Made by a program: the position numbers and the translations under genes
Notes under the pieces: generated by a model
Database searches by the model: none
What the model saw: the letters and a program-made list of their open reading frames with translations, nothing else
Told to the model about the DNA's origin: nothing
Assembly (NCBI GenBank): GCA_001792895.1
Contig: MARA01000035.1
Location: 186,001 to 250,000 of the forward strand
DNA from: Lentinus brumalis
Taxonomy: Eukaryota > Basidiomycota > Agaricomycetes > Polyporales > Polyporaceae
Direction: 5' to 3'
DNA length: 64,000 bases
Part shown: positions 33,476-46,131 of the stretch, in pieces
How the letters are laid out: the number at the start of each line of letters is the position of its first letter
How positions within the stretch are numbered: position 1 is the stretch's first letter

Positions 33476-36400
33476 CGAAGGCGAATCATGCTTGGCGACT
33501 CGGTCGGCCACGTCAACTGAGCGATTCCTTGGTCATAAAGCCGAAGGCAAGTGTTAGATGTACTATACCTATGTACTGACGCACACTCCTCCACATATGC
33601 CCTGCTTCCGCGCCGGTTGGGGTCCTTGTCCGTTCCCTCAAAGGCCGACCCAATCTCCCACGACCAAAGCTCTGCGGGGTGGATACCCTCCTCCAGCGGC
33701 GTCACCCGGTGTGAGATACGTGGGCATCACCCCGGCCATGGCATGATGCCTGAACACCCTTCTCCGATTCTCGTGTGGCGGATGCAATCAGGTGCGGCTA
33801 TGTCGTCTCAAGGTCCAGCTGATGCTCGCCTTCGGACAGGTACAAACCATGGTGACCGTCTGTAATTCGGCATGTAGCATGGGAGGACACTGTACAGCGT
33901 ACGTACTGAACTCTACTACCCCTCTTGCTTCTTCGCGTGCCTTGTCGCCGTACGTTGTCGACCCTTGCTTCGTTTACCAAAACGACTGCAGGTTGGCAGC
34001 TTCCGATAACGGTCCAGTGACAGACATGTCGCCTCGCGACCGTCGCTCCCGCATCCGAGTGGGCACGCACAAGTCAGTTCTCTTTGTTCAAGTCGTCTCG
34101 GCATTCCCACCCATCGCGGTAACCTCGACGTACGCTTGCGAGAAATCCCCAAGACGCTCCTGTTCTCATGACGACCGTCAGCGTATCGTCTCTCGGCGGG
34201 CAAGAGCATCAGGTCCTACAGGCCACTGACATCGCGCAATTCGAATCATCGACATCCACGCGGACGACCCGTGCGGACGTCTAACCTCGTGTCCGGCATT
34301 TCCCAGCCACCCGCACCAGCCTGTGTGCCAACATCACCAGCGGTACGTAACGTCTGGTACGTGTGAAGAGATTCATCCCATCGTGTGGCACAAGGAGATA
34401 CGTGTGTATGCTGATATTCCGTACCGGCACGGCGGTATATGGCAATAAATTCGGTCATATAAGCTCGACCTGTGGCCAGTCGGAGAGAACGCCACGTCCC
34501 AGAAATGATGGCACACCCCCACATGTTCCGCTGAACCAATTCTCCATATGCCCACGTCCAACGACCGTCCGTATGAACTCCCATGCTTCACATGCGGGCG
34601 CCCATCCCGCTGTGCCGACACGAGGTGACCGATAGGCAGCAGATGATAGGCTCCTCTGAGGCTAATCCTGTCTGACACCATACGCGGCACAACCGCGCGG
34701 TCCTGACAGCAGTGGGTATGGGTGCTGCCTTCCCGTAAGGCGCGAACTTGACTCTTGTGCAGCGTGACGCCGGTGCGGCCCTGCGCACTTCGAATTCAGT
34801 AGCCTCGCACGTCCCTTCTTACCGCGCATACTGCCAACCAGACGTCCGCGTATATGCAGGTGAGCTGAGGGTCTGCGGTCCCCGATGAGGTCGGAGAGAA
34901 CGAGGATGGCGTGCTGCGCGAACGCCGCGGTGGGTCCACGCAGTCACGTTGGCCGCATTGGCCGCTGCGCTAGTGCGCGGAAGGGTGCGTGGTGGAAGAA
35001 CCCGGGGCCTAGGCTCCTGCGAGGCGTGCTCGGGAACCCGAGAGTACGGGAGATGAAAATCAAAGAGTGCCAAAGTAGCTAAGTGTAGGTCCCTGGTGGC
35101 GCAACAAGGATTCGAAGCTCCGGGTGGTGGCACGTCAGCACATGCAGCCGTCAGCCTTGCAGCCCTCGGTCGTACCATCCGACTTCATAAAGGCGAAGTA
35201 ATGGCCGTGGTATATTGACGGGGCGGCAGGAAGGACCTTAACCCAGCCGCACAGGTAGCGTTGCAGAGACGTCCCCAAGCGATATCCATCACGGCTATGG
35301 CGGCGTGGAAGGCTCCAGGACAGTGGTTCGGAGACCATGTGTCCTATGACAGCGTCTGCAGGGTATAACAAGGGACGTGAGGACCCTGATGCAGCAGCAG
35401 CAGACACCAGCGACGTACCGGGTCGTACGATTTGTAGCATGGCCTGTGATGGGAGAAACGACAGAGCTCGGTGATGAAGCATTTCGCCATATTAGAGGTA
35501 TCAGCGTGCAGGTTTGGCAGATCCGAGACGGGGACAGCAGATGGCAGAGAACACTATCACGAGGGTGTGAGGCCCATCCGGATGTAGTGTGGTAGGAGCC
35601 TCTTCGCGACAGCGCCAGGCGACCTTGAAGAAGATTGGAGATTTTGAAAGCACGGCCGACCTGCGCGGACCAGAAGACCCCAGGAAGAACCGCCATTCGC
35701 GAAGGGGGAGCAGTCGAGGTCGTAACACGGCGCTCGAGTCGTGTCCCCGAGGAGTCGAGGCGCCTGCATATACGTGACGGCACCACCGTCCACGCCAAGG
35801 ACAAGGAGTGATGAGTGGCTGGTCGCAGCAGTACGCAAAGTCCCCCATACGCCGCCTGCGGCCTGGGGTGACCTTCACCCTGTTGCAGCGCCTCGCCCGT
35901 GGTCGCAGCGCCAACTTCGAGGCCGTACGTGGCGGTGGGGAAGACATAGAAGCACACAAGGCGAGCCGGTCGTGTGCCGTATGAGACCTACGAGTTCCAC
36001 GCAGAAAGAGGGTGAGGATCATAGAACGTCGAGGCGATACCCGAGCGACACTATCCGATGTAGCGCTGTGACAGAACCTCGACGATGCCTCGAGCTGAAC
36101 TGTATGACTTGGAACGCGAGCGCTGACCGGCAGAAGCATACGGAAGACGGTGCAGTGACGTCGGAGAGCAGGGAACAAGGAAGCGAAGTGCTGAGTCGTC
36201 CGTGAGCAGACGAATAGTTATACAGTCCGGGCGCGAGGCCGTGGTCGCGCATGGTCGGCATACGGAAACCTCAGGATCGTCGAGAGGTGCGGAGATTGCT
36301 ATTGGAAGAACCTCAGGGAGAAGCAGAGTACCGGACCTCGGGCATCGGACAGGCATCAAGGAACCAGGTCGAAGAGCCGGAGTGGCGACATGTCATGCTG

Positions 36401-37929
36401 CAATTCGAGTTCATCGACTGACTGAATGAACGCCTATGCGACGCGACGTTCCGACTCTCCCAGGACTGTAGCAGGGAGTACAAGTGATCTGTGCCAACAG
36501 TGATGAGCACGATATTGATCTGAGGCGCACACAAACACACACACATACGCGCGGCAGGTCTCAAGCACCATTCAACTAACGCTGATTACCGCGTGGGTAT
36601 CTCTGGGTTGCGTCCGCGCGAACTTCGAAGCAGGCTCAACCGGTTGATCGGAGCCGGGAGTACCGGCTCTCTGCTCTTGAGCTGGGATCCAAAGGGTCGG
36701 AAGGGCGAAGTGCCATGGCCATAGAGCAGTCCGCCCGACGCTTCGTGATCGTCGACTGGGAATCGAACGAACGACAACCATCGAACGTGACGGCGCCCAG
36801 CTTCTCCCAGGAATTAGGATTCTACGCCGCTGCAGTCGCTTTTCGGCTACTAGTAGTTCGCGAAACGGCAAAGGGGGAGTTCCGAGGTCGGGGAGGCGAG
36901 CCACGGGTGGGTGGACGCCGATTTTCCGGCGGAGTGAACTTGGCGGGCATTCGAGAATCGACGCTGATACGATGCCATGCAGGTCAACGACGCCGCTAGA
37001 TCAGAAGATGAGCATGCGAAACAGGAACCAGCGTGCGAGAAGTGGACTGGACATGACACACCAGAAGCACCGGCACCGGCACTGGTAAGGTATGCCAGTG
37101 GTACTGACAACGAGCCATCTCAGGCGTTGAACGTTCTGCTAGCGAATCGCATTTGTACGTCGTCGTGAGTCATGTGCCATCGAGTCTAGAGATCCGAGGA
37201 GCGAGTTACGTGACGGCAGATCCTTCCAAGGCTACCGGTGGTTCTTCTGGTAGGCGGTGCCGGACTCGCCGGCGGATGTCATCGCCTTCGCGTGTACTGG
37301 TGTACCAATCGACTCTGCGACCCGTCTGTCGACCCGGATCGTCGCAAAGTAGAACAGCCGCCACGGTCCACCGGAAACCCCGCAGGCGCAGGAAGCAGCA
37401 GAGTCTCCGTCAGCGACTCCGCGTAGTGCCCGACCTCGGCTGTCGGGACTCAGGAGTGGGGTTCTTCACCACTGGACGTTTCTCATCCTACAGTTCGCAG
37501 CACCCCTCGACATCCTTCTCTTTCCCGTTTCCATGGGTGACCGTGCGAGCCTGAGGGATCTGGATCTGTGCGCTGATGAGCAGCCGCACGGCATGCGGAA
37601 CTTGGGAGGAGAGAAGCGAGGGGCCTACTTACACATCTCGCACTAGCGTTTTCCCTTTCCCGATCCCCATCCCCATGTTCTGAATACCGAACCCTGGACG
37701 GTTAGCGTCGAATATTGAACTGCGGCTGTGGCTGACGTGCTGCTCGAGCACTCTGCACTCTGCACTCTGCACTCTGCGGGTCCGGAAGGTTTGCTGCTGA
37801 AGCAACACCCCTCGGGTGTTGCGCAGGGCTCCGAGAAGCCGGTGGTGTGTCATGCTGCAGGTCGCAGAACGCTTCGTTGATCCTCGCTTGCACGAAGGGT
37901 TCGGGATCCAGCGGTCAAGGGATTAAGGG
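33476..37929. other. Gene-poor region
   Basis: Many short overlapping open frames, none resembling a known family, with no good exon chain. One perfect heptamer array occurs at 37750-37777 (four copies of ACTCTGC). Confidence 0.4.
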
Positions 37930-40115
37930 AGAGACGGAGGTCGGAGGTCGGAGGTGCGAGTGGCGCAATATTGCTTCCGCCGGGATTACGGATTACTGTA
38001 TGTACCTGCGGAGCAATACTTACGGACACTGACGAGCATCAATATCAATATCGGAGAGGCGAGGGCTCACTGGCATACCTGTAGTAGTGTAAAGTAAGTA
38101 CTCGCCGTAGGTGTTACACGTCATTCTTGAATATGCAGTTGTGCGCGAACACTGATCAGCAAGATCAGCACGGCATGCCGCGTCGGAGAAGCGCGTAGTA
38201 GACTGCTAGTGGTACGCTGAGTGAACCCATTGACTCTTGACTCTTGACTCTCGCCTCTTGACGCACCAAGCAGCTCCCAGAACATCGCCAGCCCTGCCTG
38301 CGTATAACCAACATCAGCGCCGTCGGGTGTCCATGTCCATGCCGCCGCCGTCCTACTCCTTACCAAAGCAGAGGCGTGCCGGGGGCTTTGATACGCGTTC
38401 TAGAGCGGAGATCCCGGGTGACGACCTTCGAAAAGGTGGCACAGCTGCGCGCAGCTAGAACCACCGTCCACGGAGTCCGCCGATCTCGATATCGGCATTC
38501 CGTTCATGGATCTGCAAGCAATCGGTCCCGGACGTCGGGTGTCGGGTGTCGGGTGTCGGGTGTCCGAGAGATGGCCGTACGCTTATGCTTCGCGATCCGC
38601 AGGTTCGAAGGGTGGCGGTGGGCAGCCGGGGTCTGCAGAGAAGGCGCGTCAGTATGTACTTACACTGCACATATACATCCTGCTGTTCACGTTCACGGTC
38701 ACGCACCTGTGGGCCCTTGAACGTTAACGTTCGACGTCCAACGTCCAACGTGCATAAGGTGAACAGCATCGCAAGACACTGACGGCGTTCCCAGTGTGTT
38801 CAGTGCAGTGTATGCGCAGGCGATCGTCGAAGTCGTGGAGAGACTCTGACCTGGTCGACAATCACCGGTCCCCGCCAATAGCCACGAGCAGTGGTACGAA
38901 CTGCGAACGTCGGTTAGTACTAGTACTACATACCGAAGCAGACGAGTGCCGGGGGCTTTGATAGGCGTGTTGGAGCGGAGATCCCGGGTGGCGACCTTCA
39001 GAATTGGCGGCAAGTCGGAGCTCGGAGCTCGGAGGTGCGAGTGGCTGCTTCCGCCGGGATTACGGATTACTGTATGTACAGTACCTGCGGAGTACAGACA
39101 CTGACGGGCATCAATTAATACAAATATCGGAGTGGAGAGGCGAGGGCTGACTGACATACCTGTACTAGTGGTAGAGTACTTGCCGTACGTGCTGCATGAT
39201 ACGAATCATCGTCATGCTTGGGCAATGGGTATGTAGTATGCACGATTACTGCCAGTGATCAGCAAGAGCAGCACGGCATGCCGCGTCGGAGAAGCGCGTA
39301 GTAGACTGGTAGTGGTACGCTGAGTGAACCCATTTACTCTTGACTCTTGAATCTTGACGCATCAGGTAGCTCCTAGAACATCGCCAGCCCTGCCAGCCTA
39401 TAACCAACATCAGCGCGGTCAGGTATCCACGTCGCCGCCGCCGCCGCCGCCCTATACCAAAGCAGAGGCGTGCCGGGGGCTTTGATACGCGTTCTGGAGC
39501 GGAGATTCCAGCTGGCGACCTTCAGGCTTCGAATCGGTGGCACAGCTGCGCGCAGCTAGAACCACCGTCCACGAAGTCCGCCGATCTCGATACTTACCGG
39601 CATTCCGTTCATTTTTATGGATCTGCAAGCAATCGGCCCCGGATGTCGGGTGTCGGGTGTCGGGTGTGAGAGATGGCCGTACGCTGGCAACGGCATACTG
39701 CAGTTCGCACTGCGCAGTATTACAGTACTGGTACTTACGCTTCGCGATCCGCAGGTTCGAATTCGAAAGGTGGTGGTGCGCAGCCGGGGTCTGCAGAGAA
39801 TCAACGCGCTCGAGTGTGCGTCAATGTAAAACAATCACGTTCACGCACCTGTGGGCCGTTCGACGTTACCGTTCGACGCCACGTTCAACGTTCAACACTC
39901 ATAACTTGAGCAGCTTCGCAACACATTGACGCCGTTCCTAGTTCCCAGTTCCCCGCGCCCCTCCCCGCTGAGCGCCGAGTATCCTCACGTCTGTTCAGTC
40001 CATGCGCATTGCGCAGGCGATCGTCGACGTCGTGGAGAGACTCTGACCTGGTCGACAATCACCGGTCCCCGCCAATAGCCAATAGCCACCACCAGTGGTA
40101 AGAACTGCGAACGTC
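37930..40115. repeat. Divergent tandem duplication, unit about 1.1 kb
   Basis: Two head-to-tail units, about 37930-38915 and 39005-40115, share long blocks in the same order. Examples are CTTCCGCCGGGATTACGG (37971 and 39048), GGCATGCCGCGTCGGAGAAG (38170 and 39276), AGCTGCGCGCAGCTAGAACC (38443 and 39543), and GGTCGACAATCACCGGTCCC (38851 and 40050). A shorter block beginning AGGCGTGCCGGGGGCTTTGA occurs at about 38370 and 39467, with a variant at about 38940. Divergence is moderate. No protein family is recognisable inside. Confidence 0.85.
38534..38561. repeat. Heptamer minisatellite (GTCGGGT)4
   Basis: Four perfect seven-base units; the second copy of the 1.1-kb duplication has a three-unit version at about 39645. 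Confidence 0.95.
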
Positions 40116-42123
40116 GCCGGCCAACACATCCATGACCATGATCCATCCGGGGGCACGCGAGCGGAGTTCCGGGACGTCGCGGGAGGCCGGTGACCGGTGG
40201 ACCGGTGGACAGAAGATGGACGCCAATATTGCACAACGACGGACGATCCCGATGCTCCAAGTGTGACGCCGTTCGGTATTCGGTGTTCGATAAACACTTC
40301 TCCGTCGCCGGAGAGAGCCGGGCGGGGAGCGCATGCGCTGCGGGCGTGGGCTCTGGGGTGGGTGGCGCTGCGCGCACTGGGTCCTGTATTGCGGATCTAT
40401 CGTGTATTCCTGTCGTCTGTCGTGTGCGAGTGCGAGTGCGAGAAGTCGACATATACATAGACATAGCCTGGAGCCTGGGCCTGACATACGAGTCGGAGCT
40501 AGAAGCGCGGCGAAGTCAGAAGCCAGAAGCGAGCACTCAGAAGCCAGAAGCCAGAAGCCATAAGTGGGAACAAGGTGGCAGAGAGCCGTTTCGGGCATTT
40601 CGGTGGCAGACGTGCCCGTGTCCAGCGTGCGGCGTGCTTGTGCCACTCGCTCTTCAAGACAATAGATGGAACAGGCGTGCATGTGCAGGCTGGGTTCGAA
40701 CTGCAAGCGTCCGAGTCGCGTCTGTCCGACTCTGTGAAATGAATTGATTGGGTTCGTGCGCAGGCTCGGCGTCGTCCGTCGGCCTTTGGAGGGGATGGGT
40801 GTTGTGTTGTCTTCGGAAGATCCCGCGGCCGCAGCGTACTTACTCGGAGAAGCTCCTGTGGCCGCGTGGCGAGTCGTACGATCCTTGAGACTCACAAAGA
40901 CAATGGCATGTGTGGGCGGCGAGCAAGGGATAGAAGCGAATGAGACAGAGCCAGCGGGTCGGTCGGGCACATGCGTGGAGCGGATGCGAGTACGGAGCGA
41001 TACGTACTATGCGCATCTGTGATGATGGAGAAGGCGAAGGCGCGGGGTGAGGGGTACTGGGTGAGGGCCGTGCGGACATGAATGCATGACTGATGACAGT
41101 GACAGAGAATGAGACAGAGACGGAAGCTGAAGCGAGGCCGTCCACGGGACGTGTATTGCCACACGGAGCGGCCTGGAACGCGTTGGTGTGGATCGTGTGC
41201 CAGTGAAAGCGACCACACTCACAGCCCTGAGGCAGCCTGAGGGCCTGAGGAGACCTGAGGAGGTTTGGAAGGAGGCGTACATCGAGAGATCGGATATCTC
41301 GACAAGACCGTGTCTTGATTATCGACGTTCATGTTTGCGGGTTCAGCGTTCTGCCAGACATTGACAGATGCACATATACAGCCGTGCGGCGCGTGCCCTC
41401 GTGTCCCGACTTACGACGCCGCGGGAGGTTCGGCTCGCGGTCTTGTGCTCGTAGTTGGTACGTGGAAGCGATGCAAGCACTGGATGGCACTGCGCAAACG
41501 GGCGTATGTATGTCAGGCTATGTCAGACGCACGGTATGTCTCACGAACGACGTCATGACGCAGAGATGATGGCGCACAAGACGACGGCGAGTGGAGGGCA
41601 GGAATAGTCCGTGGCCGCACCGGGCAGAGTTCCGAGGAGGCGTGGCAAGATCCGGGACGGTGCTGCGTGCCTCAGGGATCCTCCGCAGGCGAATGCCGAG
41701 CTGGAATTTGCCGTGCGAAGCGTGGGCGGCGGTGGGCGAGCGAAGACTCGGCAGCCCGGACGTTTGCGAGGGTGGTGGTGGGCACTAGTGCAGGAGGCGG
41801 AGGGTGGCAAGATGGAAGGCGGGAGAACCAGTGAAATGGATGCAGGCTGCGTGCGGAGGATGGACTGGGATCCCGCTCACTGTCGCCGCGCCCTCTATGC
41901 CCGTCCCGCACGGCGAGCGATGGAGCCGAAGAGGGGAAGGGATGCCCGGGGGCCTGCACGACGCAGCCGGCAACGGGCGAATGCGCGAGATGAGATCGGC
42001 GGAAGGTGCCGGGAGGGTGATGGGGACATGGACCTCGTCCTGCTGCTGTGTGGCCTAAATAGTGCGAATCCCAGCGATGGCTCCCTCTGTCCTCCTCCTC
42101 ACCACCGCCCGCGAACTTAAGTA
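40116..42123. other. Gene-poor region upstream of the cyclophilin gene
   Basis: No supported coding sequence. Contains a heptamer array of CAGAAGC units at 40517-40565 in constant phase. The cyclophilin promoter should lie at the right end. Confidence 0.4.
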
Positions 42124-43084
42124 ATGCCTTCCCAGGACGTCTCTCGTGCCAGAGCGCGCTCAGCATCAGGCCCCGACGTCTTTGTGCGTCGCCTCTGCTC
42201 TTTGTCTCGTCGTGCTCGCTGACCCTGGGGCTGCAGTTCGACATTGAGATCGACGGGATGCCCACCGGCCGCATCGTCTTCCGCCTCTTCGACGCCGTCT
42301 GCCCCATCACCGCCCGCAACTTTCGCGAGCTCGCGACAGGCGAGAACGGCTACGGCTACTCCCAGTCCTACATCCACCGCGTCGTCCCCCAGGTGCGCTC
42401 CCTCTTGCTCGTCCTCTCACTGCAGCTTACCTGCGCCCGTCCCCGCAGTTCCTCATCCAGGGCGGAGACATCGTCGAGGGAAACGGCACCACCGGCCGGT
42501 CCATCTACGGGCCTACATTCCCTGGTGCGTCTCTATTTCCTCTTTCGCTCCGCGCATCGCCCGCTCATTCGCCGCCGCACGCCGTCTGCGCTGCGCTCCT
42601 CCAGACGAGAACTTTCGCATACCGCACGACCGCCCCGGCCTCCTCTCCATGGCGAATCGCGGCCCGCACACAAACTCCTCACAGGTGCGTCCCTTCGTCG
42701 TGTCTCTCTCCTCCCCTCTCCCCTCTCCCTTCTCCCTTCTTCCTCTCCCTTCCTTCTCGCACTTCCTCTCCCTTCCTCCTCGCACTTCTCCTCCATTCCC
42801 CTTCTCCCGTCTCTCCCTGCCTCCCCGCACTTCCCTCCCTCTCCATGCATCCCCGCCTTCGCTGCCACCCCCTCCATGCGTCCGTCCCGCTGACCGCACC
42901 CGCACCCCCTCCCGCAGTTCTTCATCACGACCGTCCCGCGCCCTGGTGCGACGCGCGCAACGTCGTCTTTGGGGAGGTCGTGCGTGGGATGGACGTCGTC
43001 CGCCGCATCGAGTCCTACGCCTCCGACCACATCCTCTACAAGCCCTCCGTCGACGTCCTCATCGCGCGCTGCGGGACCGTATGA
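42124..43084 (+). CDS. Cyclophilin-type peptidyl-prolyl cis-trans isomerase
   Basis: Five exons: 42124-42183, 42237-42392, 42449-42524, 42605-42684 and 42918-43084, about 178 residues, one isomerase domain. Exon 1 (MPSQDVSRARARSASGPDVF) joins to FDIEIDGMPTGRIVFRLFD. The active-site set is present: Arg/Phe/Gln in HRVVPQ and FLIQGGDIVEGNGTTG, then LLSMANRGPHTNSSQFFITT, a Trp in PRPWCDARNVVFGEVVRGMD, and a typical C-terminus. NRGPHTNSSQ replaces the more common NAGPNTNGSQ, a mild departure. Catalyses proline isomerisation during protein folding; no signal peptide, so cytosolic or nuclear. Intron 4 (42685-42917, 233 bases) is unusually long for this window and strongly CT-rich. Confidence 0.95.
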
Positions 43085-43104
43085 CCGCGCGTTCGTGAGG
43101 ACGT

Positions 43105-43251
43105 CTGCCGTCTGCCGTCTGCCGTCTTCCGGCTTTCAGACTTCAGCTTCTATCTTCCAGGTTTCAGCGCTCCAGCTCCCATCTACTGTCTCCCATCTAC
43201 TGCCTCCAATCTCCAATCTCTCGGCTCCAATCTCCCGTCTCCCATCTGACC
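43105..43251. repeat. Degenerate heptamer minisatellite downstream of the cyclophilin gene
   Basis: Starts with three perfect CTGCCGT units and continues for about 21 seven-base units on one strand, with drift to CTTCCAG-, TCTCCCA- and TCTCCAA-type variants while keeping period 7. Begins about 20 bases after the stop codon, so it lies in or near the 3' UTR. Confidence 0.8.
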
Positions 43252-44806
43252 GCACGCCGCCCGCTGCCCACCGCACACGATCCCGCATATGCATTGTACC
43301 ATACCGCACCCGCACACGTCTCTCTTCTTGTCTATGACTCTTTTTCATTCACGATATGCTCCCCGTCCCTCCATCGCTCGCGCTGCTCATCTCCGTTCTC
43401 CTCTCTCCTCCCGCCCAAAAGCTACCCCTCCGGTGCTGGAATGCTCTTGTAAATGTACTTGTAGATAATTGCCTGTGCCTGATGGGCGATAATGTCAGTG
43501 ATCCCGCCGCGCCGTGCGCCGTGCGCCGTTCGCCGTTCGCCGTTCTTCGTCCGAGCTTCTTCGCATCACCCCCCCCACCCGTTGTGTTGCCTGGACTGGT
43601 CGACGTTGGCAGTGCTCGCCCGGTTCGTCCTGAACACTGCGGTACGAGGGAGTACTTACTGCAGCACTCCCGAGCCCCGACTGACTTGTGGTCCTGGGTA
43701 CGACCGTGACAATCGCGCGGAGTCCGGACGCGGTGTGCGGTATGCGGTATGCGGTACGCGGTACGCGGTACGTTTTCTATCTGAGATCCCTCCTTCCATG
43801 CGCGTGCGCGGGAGCAGTAGAGCAGGGATAAGTAGTGGTCCGACACTAGTACTGCGAGCGAGAGGCTCGGCGACGCTATCGTACTGGCACCGACACGCGT
43901 GGACGTCGGCCCGGGGTGCGTACTATTACTACGGTGGTACTTGCGGAATGCAATCACAACTTTACAGAGAGCGATGAAGACGCGTGGCTGTCGCGTGGGC
44001 GGACTCGGGGATCTTGCGGGGATGTCGGGCTTGGCTGTGAGCATTGAGCATCGAGTTTCGCGTTTCGCGTTTTGAGCTTGGAATGCCCCCGGGGACGTAT
44101 GAGTGATACGTGATGAGTGGTTTTCGGGGCAAGTTGCTCCGCCGGATAAGCCGCGTACTACAGCTAGAGGTCTGGTAATCTGCAGTTGCCAGTAGGACGA
44201 GGGCGTCCGAGGAGACTGTGGGCGAAGTCCACCTTGTTGAGCTTGGAGTCGGGGACTCGTAAGCGGAGAGCGGACGTGTGGTTTGTCGGAGCGCTCCTGA
44301 CGGGGACAGTTGAGTCTTGACCACACAGCAGCGGGTGGGTGTAGAGAAGACGGAAGGTGTGGGACCGTGACATGAGTACGTTCGCGGTCAGATGGAGGGC
44401 GCGCTGGTGCGGGTGCTGGTGCCTAGTAGTCACATTTTCAGCATCGCCCGGGACACAAAAACGCGTTTCGTGCCTCAGGATCGAACATCGAGAGCAGATG
44501 TGTAGGCCTGGTCCTGTACGTTCCTAATCTGAGATGGACTCCGTCTCGACCGGAGAGGCCGTCTCCGCCGAGTTTGGCAATGGAAGCGCTGGCCTCGCGT
44601 GGAGGTCGCGTGGGTGAGCGTCCTGGTACGCACGGCTCTTGGACTCGTACTTCACCTTGCTTACCCCGCACTCGACCTCATTGCTTCCTGCCTGTCTGCC
44701 TGTATACTTGCTTGCTGCCCCAAGTATTACTGCAGTTACCGACACCAATACCGACACCGACACGGACACCGACACCTATACCCACTCTAGATCCAGATAG
44801 CGCACG
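43252..44806. other. Intergenic region with heptamer arrays
   Basis: No gene supported. Period-7 arrays occur at 43510-43544 (CGCCGTG/CGCCGTT, five units), 43737-43771 (GCGGTAT/GCGGTAC, five units) and about 44041-44082 (six units around GTTTCGC). A hexamer run of GACACC type precedes the next gene at about 44738-44780. Confidence 0.7.
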
Positions 44807-46131
44807 ATGGGGAAGCTCAACATCGCGCACCACAAGTCCTACCACCCGTACAGGCGGGACAACATCGAGCGCGTGCGGAAGGATGAGGAGGAGGCGCGCC
44901 AGAAGGAGGCCGTTGAGGAGGGCAGGATGATGCTCGCTGTGAGTTCTTCAATTTCTCTCCCTCCTCCCTCCTCTCCTGCGCTTGTACTCGTGCACGGTGC
45001 AGGGAGCGCTAACCTTCTGCGATTGCGATAGGACTCGGAGGCGCGGATGGACCTCCTGCGGCAGCGGGCGGGGCTGGCAGGCCCGGGGTCGAAGGGGAGA
45101 CGGGTGAAGGAGCGCGACGGGGAGGATCTGGAGCGGGCGGTGGCTGAGCGCGATGCTGCTGCTGCTGCGGCTACAGAAACCCCTGCCATCGCCGGACCGT
45201 CGAGTCTAACGACCACAAGCGGACACATCAACCTCTTTGAAGACCTCGAACGGGTGCGTACCTCTCTACCTCTCTGCCGAGTGTCTGTGTCTGGTGAGCG
45301 GCGGATGCGTGTTGATGCGTGCTGGATAGCAAACGACGGTGCACATGCCCGTGCGCTCGACGAAGATCCCGAACTTGAAGGGCCCGGCAGGGACGGCGGC
45401 GGCGGAGAGCGAGAAGGGCGTCCCGCTCGCGCCGTCTGCGAAGGATCTGAATCCGTGGTACTCGGACAGGGATCGCGAGCGGACGTTCAAGGAGACGGAC
45501 GACGACCGACGGTACGTCTCGATCTTTCACCATATCTACATACTCCTCTTCCGCCCTTCCGCCCTTCCCCATTGCCCACGTCCGTACGCGTGTCTGGATG
45601 CTGATTATATCGACGCTACGTAGGATACGCGACCTCGCACGCAAGTCCGTGCACGACCCCCTCACGTCCATCAACACCCAGCTCGCGTCCCGCGACCGCT
45701 CCTCCGTCCCCTCGTTCTCCTCGTTCTCTTCACGCTCCCGCGGCCGCGGATCAGCACTCTCCCGACCCGCCCGCCCGCCTCCCAATGATAGCTCCGCGAA
45801 TTCTCTGTCCAAACCTGAACCACGCGCACCACCACCGCCGAGCACAGAACGCCAGACGCGCGAGTCGGCGGAGCGTCAGCGCGCGCTGGAGCTCATACGG
45901 CGCAAGAAGCGCGAGATGGCGGGGAGCGAGACTCCGAGCACCGTCCGCGGCGGGTCGGGTGGCGGGGGTGCGGGCGGGTTCGGGTACGGGGATGTGTTCA
46001 ATCGGCGGGAGGTCGAGGAGGTGCACCAGCAGCGGTCGAGGAGACGCGACTGGGACTGGGACCACCGAGACAGGGAGAGAGACAGGGAGCGGGAGCGGGA
46101 GCGGGACAGGTTCGGCTCGAGACGGTGGTGA
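44807..46131 (+). CDS. CIR-N domain protein, CWC25/LENG1-like pre-mRNA splicing factor
   Basis: Exons 44807-44938, 45032-45253, 45330-45511 and 45624-46131 join in frame to about 347 residues. The N-terminus MGKLNIAHHKSYHPYRRDN with IERVRKDEEEARQKEA is the CIR-N domain that opens spliceosomal Cwc25 and human LENG1. The centre is charged (ERDGEDLERAVAERD) and carries conserved pieces INLFEDLERQ, HMPVRSTKIPNLKG and DLNPWYSDRDRE, then IRDLARKSVHDPL. The C-terminus is RS/RE-rich (RDRERDRERERERDRF). Probably nuclear and in the spliceosome; LENG1-like is the better fit than strict Cwc25 because of the WYS block. No frame disruption. Confidence 0.85.

Noticed and set aside
40680..40730. Possible tRNA (GGTTCGAA-type B-box word)
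   Set aside because: No matching A box, acceptor stem or anticodon arm could be folded; other B-box-like words (about 35110, 36757, 39763) failed likewise.
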